Shown here: positions 1 to 10,128 of the stretch, piece by piece
Position numbering within the stretch: position 1 is the stretch's first letter
Layout: each line of letters begins with the position of its first letter
Notes under the pieces: model-generated
Database searches by the model: none
Told to the model about the DNA's origin: nothing
Seen by the model: only the letters and a program-made list of their open reading frames with translations
Translations under genes and position numbers: made by a program
Source of the DNA: Parashewanella spongiae
GTDB taxonomy: Bacteria; Pseudomonadota; Gammaproteobacteria; Enterobacterales; Shewanellaceae
Direction: 5' to 3'
Length of the DNA: 64,000 nt
NCBI RefSeq assembly: GCF_004358345.1
Contig: NZ_CP037952.1
Location: forward strand, 3,224,001 to 3,288,000

Positions 1-53
1 AATAAAAAAAGTATTCATCGATATGGAAATAAATGCCGTGTACTAAGCGAAAA

Positions 54-491
54 TTAAAGGTTTTCCCAATATTCGGCATCCAAGCGTTCAAATGCTAATT
101 TTAAAAGAATGGCTATATCAAAATAGCATGCGGTGCCATTTAAAGGTTTACACGAAATACCCATTGATAACATTTTATTGCTAAGTTGTTGTCCCCAGTC
201 AAGCATAGTTAAAGGTAATGGATGCCTAGCACGCCAACCTAACCAAATTAAGCCTTGCATAGGTAAGCTTATAAAAAACAAAGCGTAGATAATAGCTTGA
301 GGCAAAGCACTCAAGCCCGAAAAATATAATTGGCTCGCTACTGTAACCGCAGCAAGCAATGGCATTGAAAAAATGGCCAACTGAGTCGCCTTAACCACTC
401 GATACTCAGGAAAGAAATAACTTAATTGCTTAACCATTGGCCATGTTTTCATATAACGATGACCATCACGTAATTTTTTAATAATACTCAT
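54..491 (-). CDS. yfbV: YfbV/UPF0208 (DUF412) inner-membrane protein
   Basis: A 145-residue protein of the UPF0208/DUF412 family. In gammaproteobacteria this family is a small inner-membrane protein encoded divergently next to ackA, and that is the arrangement here. The N-terminus is cytosolic and basic, with the typical LRDGHRYMKTWP stretch. Two hydrophobic segments follow at roughly residues 40-60 and 65-85, then a soluble C-terminal part. I start it at the ATG at 491, which gives the usual MSIIKKLRDG beginning, rather than 18 codons upstream. The molecular function of the family is poorly defined; family membership rests on sequence and synteny. Confidence 0.85.
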   Translation of the reverse strand: MSIIKKLRDGHRYMKTWPMVKQLSYFFPEYRVVKATQLAIFSMPLLAAVTVASQLYFSGLSALPQAIIYALFFISLPMQGLIWLGWRARHPLPLTMLDWGQQLSNKMLSMGISCKPLNGTACYFDIAILLKLAFERLDAEYWENL

Positions 492-563
492 AGTTAATGT
501 TTGTTCTCCGAGTAAAGTGCATCTTAACTGAGAATAGCATAACAAAAGTTTTCGCTAAACAGA

Positions 564-598
564 GCCTCACTAATGCTGATATTTGGTGCATGTGAGGC
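564..598 (+). promoter_or_regulatory. short inverted repeat upstream of ackA
   Basis: GCCTCAC (564-570) and GTGAGGC (592-598) form a 7-bp stem with a 21-base loop in the yfbV-ackA divergent intergenic region. It could be a leader hairpin or an operator; nothing else supports either reading. Confidence 0.2.
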
Positions 599-635
599 AA
601 GTTTGATTTTTTATACAATTGCATAAGGTTTTACC

Positions 636-1835
636 ATGTCCAATCAACTCGTTTTAGTTCTTAATTGTGGCAGCTCATCATTAAAGTTTGCAGTCATGGA
701 CGCACAAACAGGTGAGGATAAAATTTCAGGCTTAGCTGAATGCTTTGGCCTTGAAGATTCACGTATAAAATGGAAAATCCAAGGCGAAAAACACCAACAA
801 AACTTAGGTGCATTTACCGCCCACCGTGAAGCTGTTGAATACATTGTAAACGCTATTCTTGCCGCGCAACCAGAGCTTGCTGAACAAATTCAAGCCATTG
901 GTCATCGTATTGTTCACGGTGGTGAAAAATTTACTCACTCAGTTATTATCGATGAATCGGTGATAAAAGGTATTGAAGACTGCGTATCACTGGCACCACT
1001 TCATAATCCAGCTCACTTGATTGGTATACGCGCTGCAATGGCATCTTTCCCAAAACTTCCACAAGTTGCCGTATTTGACACAGCATTCCATCAAACCATG
1101 CCTGAAAAAGCCTTCGTATATGCCCTGCCTTATAAGCTTTACCGTGAGCATAGTGTTCGTAGATACGGTATGCATGGCACCAGTCATTTATTTGTAAGCC
1201 GTGAAGCAGCAAAAATGCTCAATAAAAACATTGCCGAAACTAATATCATTTGTGCCCATTTAGGCAACGGTGCATCAGTCACTGCAATTAAAGGTGGTAA
1301 AAGCGTTGATACTTCTATGGGGCTAACCCCACTTGAAGGTTTAGTCATGGGTACACGATGCGGCGATCTTGATCCTTCAATTATTTTTCATTTAGTAAAC
1401 CAATTAGGCTATACCCTTGATGAAGTAAATACTTTATTAAATAAGCAAAGTGGATTAATGGGGATTTCTGAACTCACTAACGATTGCCGAGGCATTGAAG
1501 AAGCTGTCGCCGAAGGTCACAAAGGTGCAACCCTAGCCCTAGACATCTTTTGTTACCGCCTAGCAAAATACATTGCATCTTACACTGTGCCGCTAGGACG
1601 ATTAGATGGAATTATTTTTACTGGTGGTATTGGGGAGAACTCTGATCTAATTCGTGAGAAAGTTCTTACCTTACTAAGTATTTTCAATATAACTGTTGAT
1701 GCTGAACGCAATAAAGCAGCCCGTTTTGGTAAACAAGGCATCATTACTGCTGATGGAAGTACAGCCGCGATGGTAATACCTACGAATGAAGAATGGGTAA
1801 TTGCACAAGACTCTATTAAGCTAATTAATAACTAA
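636..1835 (+). CDS. ackA: acetate kinase
   Basis: Acetate kinase interconverts acetyl phosphate + ADP and acetate + ATP in the cytosol and is the second step of the Pta-AckA acetate pathway. The 399-residue length is normal for the family. Visible signatures are [10 protein letters not shown] near the N-terminus (ASKHA phosphate motif), GHRIVHGG around residue 90, [10 protein letters not shown] (~148), HGTSH (~180), GNGASVTAI (~211) and the adenosine-binding FTGGIGENS near 330. The ATG at 636 is preceded by an AAGG motif. pta follows 54 bp downstream in the same direction, so the two probably form an operon. Confidence 0.97.
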   Translation: MSNQLVLVLNCGSSSLKFAVMDAQTGEDKISGLAECFGLEDSRIKWKIQGEKHQQNLGAFTAHREAVEYIVNAILAAQPELAEQIQAIGHRIVHGGEKFTHSVIIDESVIKGIEDCVSLAPLHNPAHLIGIRAAMASFPKLPQVAVFDTAFHQTMPEKAFVYALPYKLYREHSVRRYGMHGTSHLFVSREAAKMLNKNIAETNIICAHLGNGASVTAIKGGKSVDTSMGLTPLEGLVMGTRCGDLDPSIIFHLVNQLGYTLDEVNTLLNKQSGLMGISELTNDCRGIEEAVAEGHKGATLALDIFCYRLAKYIASYTVPLGRLDGIIFTGGIGENSDLIREKVLTLLSIFNITVDAERNKAARFGKQGIITADGSTAAMVIPTNEEWVIAQDSIKLINN

Positions 1836-1851
1836 ATTTTTCTGACTTATT

Positions 1852-1871
1852 GCCACACTATAGAGTGTGGC
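1852..1871 (+). promoter_or_regulatory. ackA-pta intergenic hairpin
   Basis: A perfect 8-bp stem (GCCACACT/AGTGTGGC) with a 4-base loop lies between ackA and pta and is followed by a modest T-rich stretch and then the pta ribosome site. It could act as a partial terminator or an RNA-processing/stability element adjusting the ackA:pta ratio; that role is inference. Confidence 0.5.
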
Positions 1872-1889
1872 TATTCTTTAGAGGTATAT

Positions 1890-4019
1890 ATGCCCCGTAA
1901 AATTATGCTTGTCCCGATGGGAACCAGCGTTGGCTTAACGTCAATCAGTCTTGGAATGGTTCGTGCTTTAGAGCAACATGGTGTTAAGGTTCAGTTTTTT
2001 AAGCCTATCTCGCAGCAAAGGCCTGAAGACAATGGTCCAGAGCGGTCGACTACGATCCTGAGTAACTCTCCAACGGTTAATCCTCTTGAGCCATTAAGCA
2101 TGGAACATGCTGAAGAGTTAATAAGAACCGAACAAACAGATTCGTTGATGGAGCAGATCATTGCACGATCAGCAACCTGCACCCACAACACAGAACTTCT
2201 TGTCATTGAAGGTTTAGTTGCTACTCGCCAACACTCTTTTGCTGATGAAATCAATTCAAAAATTGCCAAAGCACTTGATGCTGATGTCATTTTTGTTGGA
2301 ACACCAGGTAACGATACTCCACGGGTGTTTATAAACCGCTTAGATATTGCCCATAAATCATGGGGTGGAAAAAAGAACAAGCGTCTTGTAGGTGCCATCA
2401 TCAACAAAGTAAACGCGCCTGTAGATGAAGAAGGCCGCACTCGCCCCGATTTATCAGAAGTTTTTGACACTGACAATGAAAGCAATACTGGTCAAAACTT
2501 TATTTTGCCAAAACGCACACCAGTTAAAATTCTTGGTCAAGTTCCATATAACGTTGACCTTGTTGCGCCCAGAGCATCGGATCTTGCCAAACATTTACAG
2601 GCAATGATTTTAAATGCCGGAGAAATGAATGTTCGTCGTTTAAGAAAGGTAACTTTTTGTGCGCGTAGTTTGCCGAATATGGTCACTCACTTAAAAGCTG
2701 GCTCCTTACTGGTCACTTCAGGTGATCGCTCTGATGTTATTGTGTCTGCTTGTCTTGCCGCGATGAATGGGGTCAAAATTGGTGCGCTTTTACTTACAGG
2801 CAGTTATGAGCCAGAACCTGAAATTCAAAAATTGTGTCAGCAAGCTTTTGAAACTGGTATGCCTATATTTATGACGGACACTAACACTTGGCAGACATCT
2901 TTGAATATTCAGCGTTTTGATCACGAAGTGCCTGTCGATGATTCTGTACGTATCGAATCTGTTCAGCAGTTCGTAGCCAGCAATATTGATGAAGATTGGA
3001 TAAACAGCATTACTAAACACGCACAACGTGAGCATCGATTATCACCACCAGCGTTCCGTTATAAGTTAACCGAACTCGCTAGAGCAGCCGCCAAGACAGT
3101 TGTATTACCTGAAGGTGAAGAACCACGTACAATCAAGGCGGCCGCAGTTTGCGCTGAGCGCGGTATTGCTCGATGTGTGTTATTAGGTAATAAAGAAGAG
3201 ATTGAGCGAATTGCTGAACAGCAGCAAGTTGTATTAGGGGAAAACATTAGCATTATCGAGCCTGAATTTGCTCGTGAAGGCTATGTTGAGCCTATGCTCA
3301 AACTACGAAGCCATAAAGGGTTAACCGAAGTAGTGGCGAGAGAACAGCTTAAAGACAATATGGTCTTAGGTACTATGATGTTGGCCCAAGACGAAGTCGA
3401 TGGCATAGTTTCAGGAGCCGTAAATACTACCGCCAATACCATACGCCCTCCTCTTCAGCTGATTAAAACAGCACCGGGCTCAAGCCTTGTATCGTCTATC
3501 TTCTTTATGCTTATGCCGGACCAAGTATTCGTATATGGGGATTGCGCGATTAACCCTGCCCCTAATGCGGAGCAACTCGCAGATATTGCTATTCAATCTG
3601 CTGATTCAGCTAAAGCGTTTGGTATTGACCCTAAAGTAGCTATGATCAGTTACTCTACAGGCACTTCAGGCACAGGTAGCGATGTCGAAAAAGTCCGTGA
3701 AGCAACAGAAATTGCTAAGACTAAACGGCCAGATCTAATGATAGATGGCCCATTACAATATGATGCTGCGGTAATGGAAAATGTAGCGCAATCTAAAGCA
3801 CCGAACAGCCCTGTTGCGGGTCAAGCGACTGTCTTTGTATTCCCAGACTTGAATACAGGCAATACTACTTACAAAGCTGTTCAAAGAAGTGCTGACTTAA
3901 TCAGTATCGGCCCTATGCTGCAAGGTATGCGTAAGCCTGTTAATGATTTATCTCGCGGCGCTTTAGTAGACGATATTGTTTATACAATTGCTTTAACAGC
4001 AATTCAAGCGAGTCAATAA
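1890..4019 (+). CDS. pta: phosphate acetyltransferase (long form)
   Basis: Converts acetyl-CoA + phosphate to acetyl phosphate + CoA, paired with the upstream acetate kinase. At 709 residues it is the long enterobacterial-type enzyme. It has an N-terminal BioD/P-loop-like regulatory domain (about 1-230, beginning [17 protein letters not shown]), a DRTGG domain in the middle (about 220-345) and the catalytic PTA_PTB domain (about 385-705). Catalytic-domain landmarks include [37 protein letters not shown] and DGPLQYDAA. The start codon at 1890 follows an AGAGG ribosome site. A wobble-containing 13-bp hairpin downstream is the likely terminator. Confidence 0.97.
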   Translation: MPRKIMLVPMGTSVGLTSISLGMVRALEQHGVKVQFFKPISQQRPEDNGPERSTTILSNSPTVNPLEPLSMEHAEELIRTEQTDSLMEQIIARSATCTHNTELLVIEGLVATRQHSFADEINSKIAKALDADVIFVGTPGNDTPRVFINRLDIAHKSWGGKKNKRLVGAIINKVNAPVDEEGRTRPDLSEVFDTDNESNTGQNFILPKRTPVKILGQVPYNVDLVAPRASDLAKHLQAMILNAGEMNVRRLRKVTFCARSLPNMVTHLKAGSLLVTSGDRSDVIVSACLAAMNGVKIGALLLTGSYEPEPEIQKLCQQAFETGMPIFMTDTNTWQTSLNIQRFDHEVPVDDSVRIESVQQFVASNIDEDWINSITKHAQREHRLSPPAFRYKLTELARAAAKTVVLPEGEEPRTIKAAAVCAERGIARCVLLGNKEEIERIAEQQQVVLGENISIIEPEFAREGYVEPMLKLRSHKGLTEVVAREQLKDNMVLGTMMLAQDEVDGIVSGAVNTTANTIRPPLQLIKTAPGSSLVSSIFFMLMPDQVFVYGDCAINPAPNAEQLADIAIQSADSAKAFGIDPKVAMISYSTGTSGTGSDVEKVREATEIAKTKRPDLMIDGPLQYDAAVMENVAQSKAPNSPVAGQATVFVFPDLNTGNTTYKAVQRSADLISIGPMLQGMRKPVNDLSRGALVDDIVYTIALTAIQASQ

Positions 4020-4040
4020 CTTTTAGTTAACCCTGTATTT

Positions 4041-4098
4041 AAATGGGTAAAGCGATGAAACTATAAATTGCTTTACTCATTTAATTGCTTTACTCATT
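4041..4098 (+). terminator. probable pta terminator
   Basis: AAATGGGTAAAGC (4041-4053) pairs with GCTTTACTCATTT (4070-4082) as a 13-bp stem containing one G-U pair. The 3' arm is repeated in tandem immediately after it (4084-4098), and the RNA ends in TTTT. The position, right behind pta, fits a terminator. Confidence 0.55.
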
Positions 4099-4346
4099 TT
4101 CACTAAACAGATATTAATAATAGAAACTAACAAGACTTAAATTAACTAACAAATAAAAATTCAAACCAATCAATTAAACCACAAAAGTAATATCACACGC
4201 AAAAGTCAACATACAAAACTATCAAACTAGAGCACAAAACACCTAAACAAACAAAAAACTTCAAACCACTCAAACTTAATATATTCCAGCAACAAATAAA
4301 TCATCACAACAAAACGCAATCAATAAAAATGAATATTTTAAAGTTC

Positions 4347-4379
4347 AAAAAAACACTCCTTCATTAAAACAAAGGAGTG
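4347..4379 (-). terminator. rho-independent terminator of the 156-residue secreted protein gene
   Basis: On the minus strand an 8-bp stem CACTCCTT/AAGGAGTG with a 10-base loop is followed directly by seven T residues. It lies about 110 bp beyond the stop codon at 4488. Confidence 0.8.
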
Positions 4380-4487
4380 CTTACATCACTAACCTTATAT
4401 TAATTACATACGTTATCACTCAACTTATATATCGAACTTCATGATAAGTGTAAAAAAATATAAAATATTAAGTAATATTAAGTAATA

Positions 4488-4958
4488 TTAGTTACCGAAA
4501 CGAACGTTAACTACAAAACCATTACCAAATTGATAAGGTAACATAGCGCAAGTCGCTTCTTCATCGCCTGAAGTCACAGCAGAAGAAGTGAATGTTTGAG
4601 TATCAGGAGAAAACTCGATTTTATAATCACATTTCTTACCTGTACCAGCTTCAGAAACTGTAAATCCAACACCATAATTACTTGCACCTTCTAAGCGCAT
4701 GCCTGATCCTGAATACCCTACTGAAACATCAGCGCCCTGAAGAGCTCTATCGAAGAAAGCATCTGACTCCTCGATAAACTGTAAGTTAACTGGTGATACG
4801 TTACTTGCAGTTACTGTTGTTTGGACGTCACCACCCATTTCAATATTAATCTTGATTGCTGACTCTCCAGGATAGAAGAATTCATTTGTATCAGCAGCAA
4901 ATGCTGAGCTCGAAAGGATAACCATTAGGCTGCTTAAAATAACTGATTTTTTGAACAT
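4488..4958 (-). CDS. secreted protein of unknown function
   Basis: A 156-residue protein with a clear Sec signal peptide (basic MFKKS start, hydrophobic core, cleavage likely after SAFA near residue 21). The mature part is acidic and predicted rich in beta strands, with two cysteines (in KKCDYK and EATCAML) that could form a disulfide in the periplasm. I do not recognise the family. An AAGGGG ribosome site precedes the ATG, and a strong terminator follows the gene, so it is a monocistronic unit. It sits alone between two unusually AT-rich non-coding stretches, which is compatible with acquisition as an isolated gene. Confidence 0.75.
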   Translation of the reverse strand: MFKKSVILSSLMVILSSSAFAADTNEFFYPGESAIKINIEMGGDVQTTVTASNVSPVNLQFIEESDAFFDRALQGADVSVGYSGSGMRLEGASNYGVGFTVSEAGTGKKCDYKIEFSPDTQTFTSSAVTSGDEEATCAMLPYQFGNGFVVNVRFGN

Positions 4959-5908
4959 ACAACAAACCCCTTATTATGAGTTAATGACACTTTCTTTAAT
5001 CATCAATAATTATTAAATCACCTATATTAAAAATTAATAAAGGTATTTCCGAAACCAAAGAATTAAAACAATTGTTAACGTGTTTTACCCCCTCATTTCA
5101 GTGGGGGTAGTAAAATATATTTTTTTTACAATGTCTATACTCAGAATATTAAGAACTTATCAAATTAATCTTATGCCATTCTAATAAACCTTTAATCCAC
5201 AAGAAAAAAATTCCAACACAAACATAAAAACCACCAAAAACAACAACTTAAAACAAAACGGATGACTAATTAATTCTAAATTATGAAAAAAACAATTCCT
5301 GAATAATTGCTGAAAATATATCAATAACCAGATTTATATAAGATTAACCAATATAAAGCAGAAAAAATTAATTAGAAAATCGCACATTGAAAAACCATGG
5401 AATATGCACAATCGCACTCAACAAAACATAACAACGATAAGCAACAGCTGTAAAACCAAAACAATACTTTCTATTTTTTATCAAATCAGTATTTGCCATC
5501 TTTGCCTTTCCGCTATCAAGAGAACACTTAAATTACCGCTTTATAAGCGAACATAAAAATAAACCAAACTTATTTTAATATGTATCCATAAAAAGCTCGA
5601 TAGTAATATACATCCTTGAATAGCTATTAACTCTCTAATTAAACCCTACTCATCTCAGCACCATCAATTATCAGTCCTCAAAATTAAATGTGCGACAATC
5701 TCTATATTCTAACTGGAATGATATACAAGAATGATGTGTTGAATAGTTTAAGCAATATCTTTTTCTGAATGCCAGATCAATATATACCAACTTATCTTTA
5801 AATATTTACTTCTACGCTTATGCTTCAAATAAATATCTTCAGCAAAGTCAGATTATAGTATTTTAAATGGTTTAATATATTAATTGTCAATTTTGACTTA
5901 AAGTTAAT
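4959..5908. other. long AT-rich intergenic region
   Basis: About 950 bp with no convincing ORF or RNA gene in either strand. The only structure I see is a hairpin at 5087-5108 (ACCCCC/GGGGGT, 10-base loop) followed by an A/T-rich run. The promoter of the minus-strand gene at 4958 presumably lies in the first ~100 bp. Confidence 0.5.
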
Positions 5909-6379
5909 TTATTCTTGTTCAAGTTGAATATTCAGTTCTTGTTTGGACGAAAAAGAGCGCCCTGTAGGTTGTGCTCCATATGCTACTGACCAATGTGCGT
6001 GTCTTATTCTCCATGAGCCACTAGTAACATCTGCATAAATTGTTGTGCGCAAAGCAAGTATCTCAGTTTCATGGCTACCATTTAATTGATAGCAAATATT
6101 CCAATTACCTATTACCACACCAGATTTTTCTGTAGCAAACACTTTTGTGTCAGTCGGTGATATTTCAACTTTGCTTACTTCATTAAAGTCTCTTTCAAAT
6201 TGAGAGCGTAAATCGTTTATATCACTGCCCTCTTCATCAATACCTGTTCCCCAAAAATGAATTTCTCCATCTCTGGCAAATAAGGCAAGCATATTCTCTG
6301 TCTTTTTTTGAGCGTGATGAACAATAAAATCATTTGCAAGTGATAATAATTTTTTTTCAGCATCGCTAGCGTTAGACAT
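5909..6379 (-). CDS. SnoaL-like (NTF2-fold) protein
   Basis: A 156-residue cytosolic protein without signal peptide that looks like the SnoaL_3/DUF4440-type NTF2 fold. It has an N-terminal helix (ANDFIVHHAQKKTENMLALF), the DGEIHFWGTG strand, a helix (LRSQFERDF) and a C-terminal sheet ending in WRIRHAHWSVAY. Members of this fold bind or isomerise small hydrophobic ligands, or have no known activity; the substrate cannot be inferred. A weak AAAGAGAAG ribosome site precedes the ATG. It lies downstream of ycfL on the same strand (83-bp gap). Confidence 0.7.
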   Translation of the reverse strand: MSNASDAEKKLLSLANDFIVHHAQKKTENMLALFARDGEIHFWGTGIDEEGSDINDLRSQFERDFNEVSKVEISPTDTKVFATEKSGVVIGNWNICYQLNGSHETEILALRTTIYADVTSGSWRIRHAHWSVAYGAQPTGRSFSSKQELNIQLEQE

Positions 6380-6462
6380 AATACACTTCTCTTTAAATTA
6401 TTTCGGACTAAAGTTATACCTGAAAAGCTACTTAAACAATAATAGTTTACTGTAAATTATGT

Positions 6463-6855
6463 TTAATGGACTTTACGAACATAAACTTCAAATCGATGAG
6501 CGACTGAGTTTGGTGCGACCGATTCAATCTGTTTACTTTGTTTACCGTGAATGATAATTGGAGTCCAAGGTATACTATCACCATCAACCACAAACCCTTG
6601 AAGATCATACCAAGTGAATCGATATTGAAGTGATTGATCTTTTGATGAATCACTAATTAGCGTCGCAGAGCCTTGAAGTAAATCTCCAACTTGTCGCATT
6701 TGATTGTTTACAACACTTATAGAGCGAGCAACTCGAGTATTATCGACTTGACGGCTCCCATCAGATGAGAGTTTTACTCCAGCAGTATTTGGAGCACATG
6801 CAGATAAACATAACATAGATATAAATGCGCTCAGAATTGCTAACCTTTTTATCAT
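6463..6855 (-). CDS. ycfL: YcfL-family lipoprotein (DUF1425)
   Basis: A 130-residue protein with a lipoprotein signal (SMLCLSAC, cysteine about residue 20) followed by a DUF1425/YcfL domain. Recognisable parts are SISVVNNQMRQVGDLLQGSA, the YRFTWYDLQGF strand and the closing SVAHRFEVYVRK. Family knowledge places it in the periplasm attached to the outer membrane; its role is not established. In enterobacteria ycfL lies next to hinT, and hinT is two genes upstream here. The start at 6855 follows AAGGAGC; an upstream in-frame ATG lacks a ribosome site. A 316-bp mobile element separates it from the thioesterase gene. Confidence 0.85.
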   Translation of the reverse strand: MIKRLAILSAFISMLCLSACAPNTAGVKLSSDGSRQVDNTRVARSISVVNNQMRQVGDLLQGSATLISDSSKDQSLQYRFTWYDLQGFVVDGDSIPWTPIIIHGKQSKQIESVAPNSVAHRFEVYVRKVH

Positions 6856-6906
6856 TACAAGCTCCTTAATAACGTTTGTAAGCATATAAAAAATCTAATT
6901 TTACTT

Positions 6907-7222
6907 AGGGTCTGTTGATCTTTCGTGATTGTTTTTGCAGCGAAAAATTGGTTATTTTATGCAAGGTAGAGTTTGTGAGGTTTGGTTATTATCGACATAC
7001 AAAACTGTCGTTACTTCGTTTCCAAATAAGAAAACGATAACGCAGCACCTTTTATTTAGAAAGAGCGACCAATTTACCCTCTCTCTTTTTTCGATGCTTT
7101 TGAGCATTCACTGTTCTGTGTTGTGACCAGCTCACTTAGATGGCTAAGCATCACTGCTTACGCCTTGAAAAGATAAATGCTCAAATAGCACAAAATTTAA
7201 TCCTGAAAGATCAACAGACCCT
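6907..7222. mobile_element. MITE-like element 1 (316 bp, TA target)
   Basis: Perfect 18-bp terminal inverted repeats (AGGGTCTGTTGATCTTTC at 6907-6924 and its complement at 7205-7222) enclose a non-coding core. The flanks are compatible with a TA duplication. A diverged second copy in the opposite orientation lies at 8894-9158. The core also carries the dispersed motif seen near 33035 and 41849. No transposase is encoded, so it would need to be mobilised in trans. Confidence 0.8.
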
Positions 7223-7279
7223 AGTAAATACCAATGATAAAATTATTATAAAGTATAAATCGCCAATGAGCGCTGATAT

Positions 7280-8305
7280 TTATTCAATCAAAAAATGGGC
7301 TCTAGCTGTAGCAATTAATTGTTTTCGATTGCTCTGCCAGCAATTTATATTTACATTAGCAACTCGTCGACCTTGACGTGTTATATGGCACTCCACAAAT
7401 GTATCTTTGTGATACCCTGCCCGTAAATAATCTATCGAAAAATCTACAATTTTAGGAACTTTTTCTGTGTGCATAAATACCATAAGCTGGACAATGGCAG
7501 ACATTTCCATAAATCCAGCTATAACGCCGCCGTGGATAGCTGGTAGAACAGGATTACCTATGTTGTGATCATTAGCAGGAAGACGAAAAACCAATTCATA
7601 TCCAAAACGCTCAACAGACATCCCAATGAATTTTGCATATGGGACATGCATTAAAAGATAACTAAAATCGTTAAGCTCCGATGCTTTTTTAACAATTCCT
7701 TTCACATCCAGTGGTTCTTTAGTTTTAAGTGTTGTTGATGTCTGAGTAGAAAGTGCTAACTCTTCTTGTGAGTTCAATTTTTTAAATTGAGGACCATCCC
7801 CCTCGCCCATTAAAGCATCTCGAAATTCATCACCAATCATTTCCGAGCTTATTCTCATAAACGCACCCACGGCATGGGCTATAGGATCATCGATACTATC
7901 TTGGTAAGCAATCGCACGAGTAAAAGCGATACTTGAAGTGAGGCGATAACACTCAGCTAATACAAAAACAGATTGATTTGGCTTAGCCGATTTCATGTAA
8001 TCAACACGTAGATCAAGTGTCGGAGATATTTCTAATGAGTCAAACTGCTTTTTTATCGCACAAATTGTTGCACACCCACAAGCTGTATCCATCAATGTCG
8101 TTATCACACCACCATGGATCACACCTGTATCTGGATAACCAATATGTTGTTCGCTATAAGGTAATTCCATTAACACATGATGCTCACTCGCCTCATGCAC
8201 TTCAATTTCTAATCGGCGACATTGTGTCAACTGGTTCACAAAGCGCTTTGCTAACTCTGTGAGGGGGAAAAAATCTGGATCCGTCGGAGGCGTTATATTA
8301 GTCAT
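7280..8305 (-). CDS. tandem hot-dog (PaaI-like) thioesterase
   Basis: About 341 residues containing two PaaI/YdiI-type hot-dog domains in tandem, a double hot-dog. Domain 1 (about 10-155) has GYPDTGVIHGGVITTLMDTA and domain 2 (about 205-341) has GNPVLPAIHGGVIAGFMEM. The HGG motif of the acyl-CoA binding loop is present in both. Related enzymes hydrolyse acyl- or aroyl-CoA thioesters; the substrate here is unknown. The gene starts just behind the hinT stop codon, so the two are co-transcribed. I prefer the ATG at 8305, spaced from AGGAAG, over a TTG at 8314 that touches the hinT stop. Confidence 0.85.
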   Translation of the reverse strand: MTNITPPTDPDFFPLTELAKRFVNQLTQCRRLEIEVHEASEHHVLMELPYSEQHIGYPDTGVIHGGVITTLMDTACGCATICAIKKQFDSLEISPTLDLRVDYMKSAKPNQSVFVLAECYRLTSSIAFTRAIAYQDSIDDPIAHAVGAFMRISSEMIGDEFRDALMGEGDGPQFKKLNSQEELALSTQTSTTLKTKEPLDVKGIVKKASELNDFSYLLMHVPYAKFIGMSVERFGYELVFRLPANDHNIGNPVLPAIHGGVIAGFMEMSAIVQLMVFMHTEKVPKIVDFSIDYLRAGYHKDTFVECHITRQGRRVANVNINCWQSNRKQLIATARAHFLIE

Positions 8306-8314
8306 TTCTACCAA

Positions 8315-8668
8315 TTACTTCCTAGCTAACATTGGGCCAAGTGGTTTACCACCTACAAGGTGCATATGAATATGGAAAACTTCTTGCCCACCATCTTGAT
8401 TGCAATTCATTATCAAACGATATCCATCATCAGCAATTCCAGCATCTTTAGCTAACTTGGCCGCTACGGTCATCATTCTACCTAACGCCGCTTCATCAGC
8501 TTGGGTTGTATCGTTTACCGTTGGAATTAACTTATTAGGAATGATTAATATATGTGTGGGCGCCTTCGGCTCAATGTCCCGAAATGCAGTGACCAAATCA
8601 TCTTGAAATAAGATTTCGGCAGGGATTTCTCGACGAATAATTTTACTAAAAATTGTTTCTTCAGCCAT
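8315..8668 (-). CDS. hinT: HIT-family purine nucleoside phosphoramidase
   Basis: A 117-residue histidine-triad protein of the HinT branch, which hydrolyses adenosine phosphoramidates and acyl-adenylates in the cytosol. The active-site HIHMH triad is close to the C-terminus, preceded by [11 protein letters not shown]. The N-terminal [14 protein letters not shown] and [16 protein letters not shown] are characteristic. The ATG at 8668 follows AAGGA with a 10-base spacer; the in-frame TTG three codons upstream is too close to that site. It heads a small minus-strand operon with the tandem thioesterase. Confidence 0.95.
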   Translation of the reverse strand: MAEETIFSKIIRREIPAEILFQDDLVTAFRDIEPKAPTHILIIPNKLIPTVNDTTQADEAALGRMMTVAAKLAKDAGIADDGYRLIMNCNQDGGQEVFHIHMHLVGGKPLGPMLARK

Positions 8669-8819
8669 TACTTTCAATTCCTTGGTTCAGATAATTTATT
8701 ATCTCGCAATTTAAACCCGCGAGCAATGAAGATACTTGCAGGGCGGGATCGTGCTTTAGGTCTTGAAAAAATAATTATATATTTTGAGTTTTACTCCGAA
8801 ACGATGATCAGATCGACAA

Positions 8820-9826
8820 ATGATTACTGATTTGAGCCTTATTACGGACGTAATGAAAGAGGTTGAACAAATTGAAGACCATCGTGTTGAAGCTGGGGGT
8901 TGTTTATCTTCAGGATTAAATTTTGTGCTATTTGAGCGTTTATCTGTTCAAGGCGCAAGCAGTGAAGCTTAGTCATCTAAGTAGACGGGTTACAACACAG
9001 AACAGTGAATGCTCAGAAGCATCTAAGACAGCGTAAATTGATCATTTCTACTGCCTTATCGCTTGCTTATTTGGAATACCAAACCGCACAAGCTCTGTCT
9101 TGTATAAAACGAACAATTTATCGCTGCAAAAATAATCACGAAAGATAAACAGCCCCTAATAAAGAGTATGATTTAGCTGACATTATTTTTCTTACTATTG
9201 CAGCTGTACTTTGTGGTGCAACGGGCTGGAAAGCCATCAATATTTTTGGTGAAGCTCAATTAGATTGGTTAAGACAATATCGTTCATTTAGCAATGGCAT
9301 CCCGACAAGACATTCAATCGGGCGGATAATTAGAGGCATTAAAGCAGAAAGCTTAATGTCATGCTTTATTAATTTGTTCCAATACGTTACGGGAAAAAGA
9401 TGGCAAAGAGCATATCAGCTTTGATGGTAAAGTTGCTTGTGGCTCAAAGCACGGTGATGATATTGATGCTCTTCAGCTAATGACTGCAATGGTTGTAGAT
9501 AATGGGCTGATAATCTATCAAAAAGAAACGTCGACTAAAACGAATGAAATCCCAGTAATGCAGTCCATGCTGAAACACATGGACATTGAAAATGCAGTTA
9601 TTACCGCTGACGCTATGCACTGTCAGAAAGAAACGACAGCCTTAATACGTGAGGGAAAAGGTGATTACGTTCTTCAAGTGAAAAAGAGTCAAGGTAAATT
9701 ACTTGCTGAAATAGAAGCCTACTTTCATAAGTGCTATCGAGACACACCAGAGCTTTTAAAGCAGAATCACTTTACAGAGTTAGACGGTGAGCACGGACGA
9801 ATTAATGAAAGACTTTATCGGCTTTT
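8820..9826 (+). pseudogene. ISAs1-family transposase, disrupted
   Basis: Remains of an ISAs1 (H-repeat type) transposase of a subtype different from the intact copies at 22930 and 43470. The N-terminal piece (MITDLSLITDVMKEVEQIEDHRVE) ends at 8893, where MITE-like element 2 is inserted. Reading resumes after 9158 with LADIIFLTIAAVLCGATGWK. A frameshift near 9405-9420 separates this from the DDE part (HISFDGKVACGSKHGD, then ITADAMHCQKE). The protein is cut off after GEHGRINERLYRLL, losing the last third. It is certainly inactive. I saw no end repeats for it. Confidence 0.85.
8894..9158. mobile_element. MITE-like element 2 (~265 bp) inside the ISAs1 remnant
   Basis: Shares its core with element 1 in inverted orientation, including the stretches beginning CAGGATTAAATTTTGTGC and ACAGAACAGTGAATGCTCA. 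Its ends (GGGGTTGTTTATCTT and AAGATAAACAGCCCC) are diverged versions of the same terminal repeat. It splits the N-terminal codons of the transposase around it, so it moved after that IS arrived. It has decayed more than element 1. Confidence 0.7.
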
Positions 9827-9913
9827 AAGGAACTGTCCCAAAATAACTTCCGTGTTTACTTACTGTAAGGTGGTTCAATATAAGCCTTCTCCCCCGGCTT
9901 TCTCTGAAACATC

Positions 9914-10123
9914 ATGAACACCTACTCTTCTACCGTAAAGAAACAAATGTTACGTTTTTACAAATCACTTAATCAACAAGATCGTAGACGATATGCTGCC
10001 ATTGAAGCCATAAAATTTGGACATGGAGGTATAGAGTACATTTCCAACGTATTGAAATGTGACCCCAAAACTATAAGCCGTGGGATTAATGAGTTAGAAG
10101 ATGAAGTAGAACTGAGCAGTTAA
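9914..10123 (+). pseudogene. ISAzo13-family transposase, N-terminal fragment
   Basis: 69 residues resembling the start of ISAzo13-type (Rhodopirellula-type DDE) transposases: RFYKSLNQQDRRRYAAIEA, then the helix-turn-helix region GHGGIEYISNVLKCDPKTISRGINELED. The protein stops at the point where IS200-like terminal DNA begins, so the remaining catalytic part is missing. Assignment is from remembered family patterns. Confidence 0.65.
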
Positions 10124-10128
10124 AGAAT

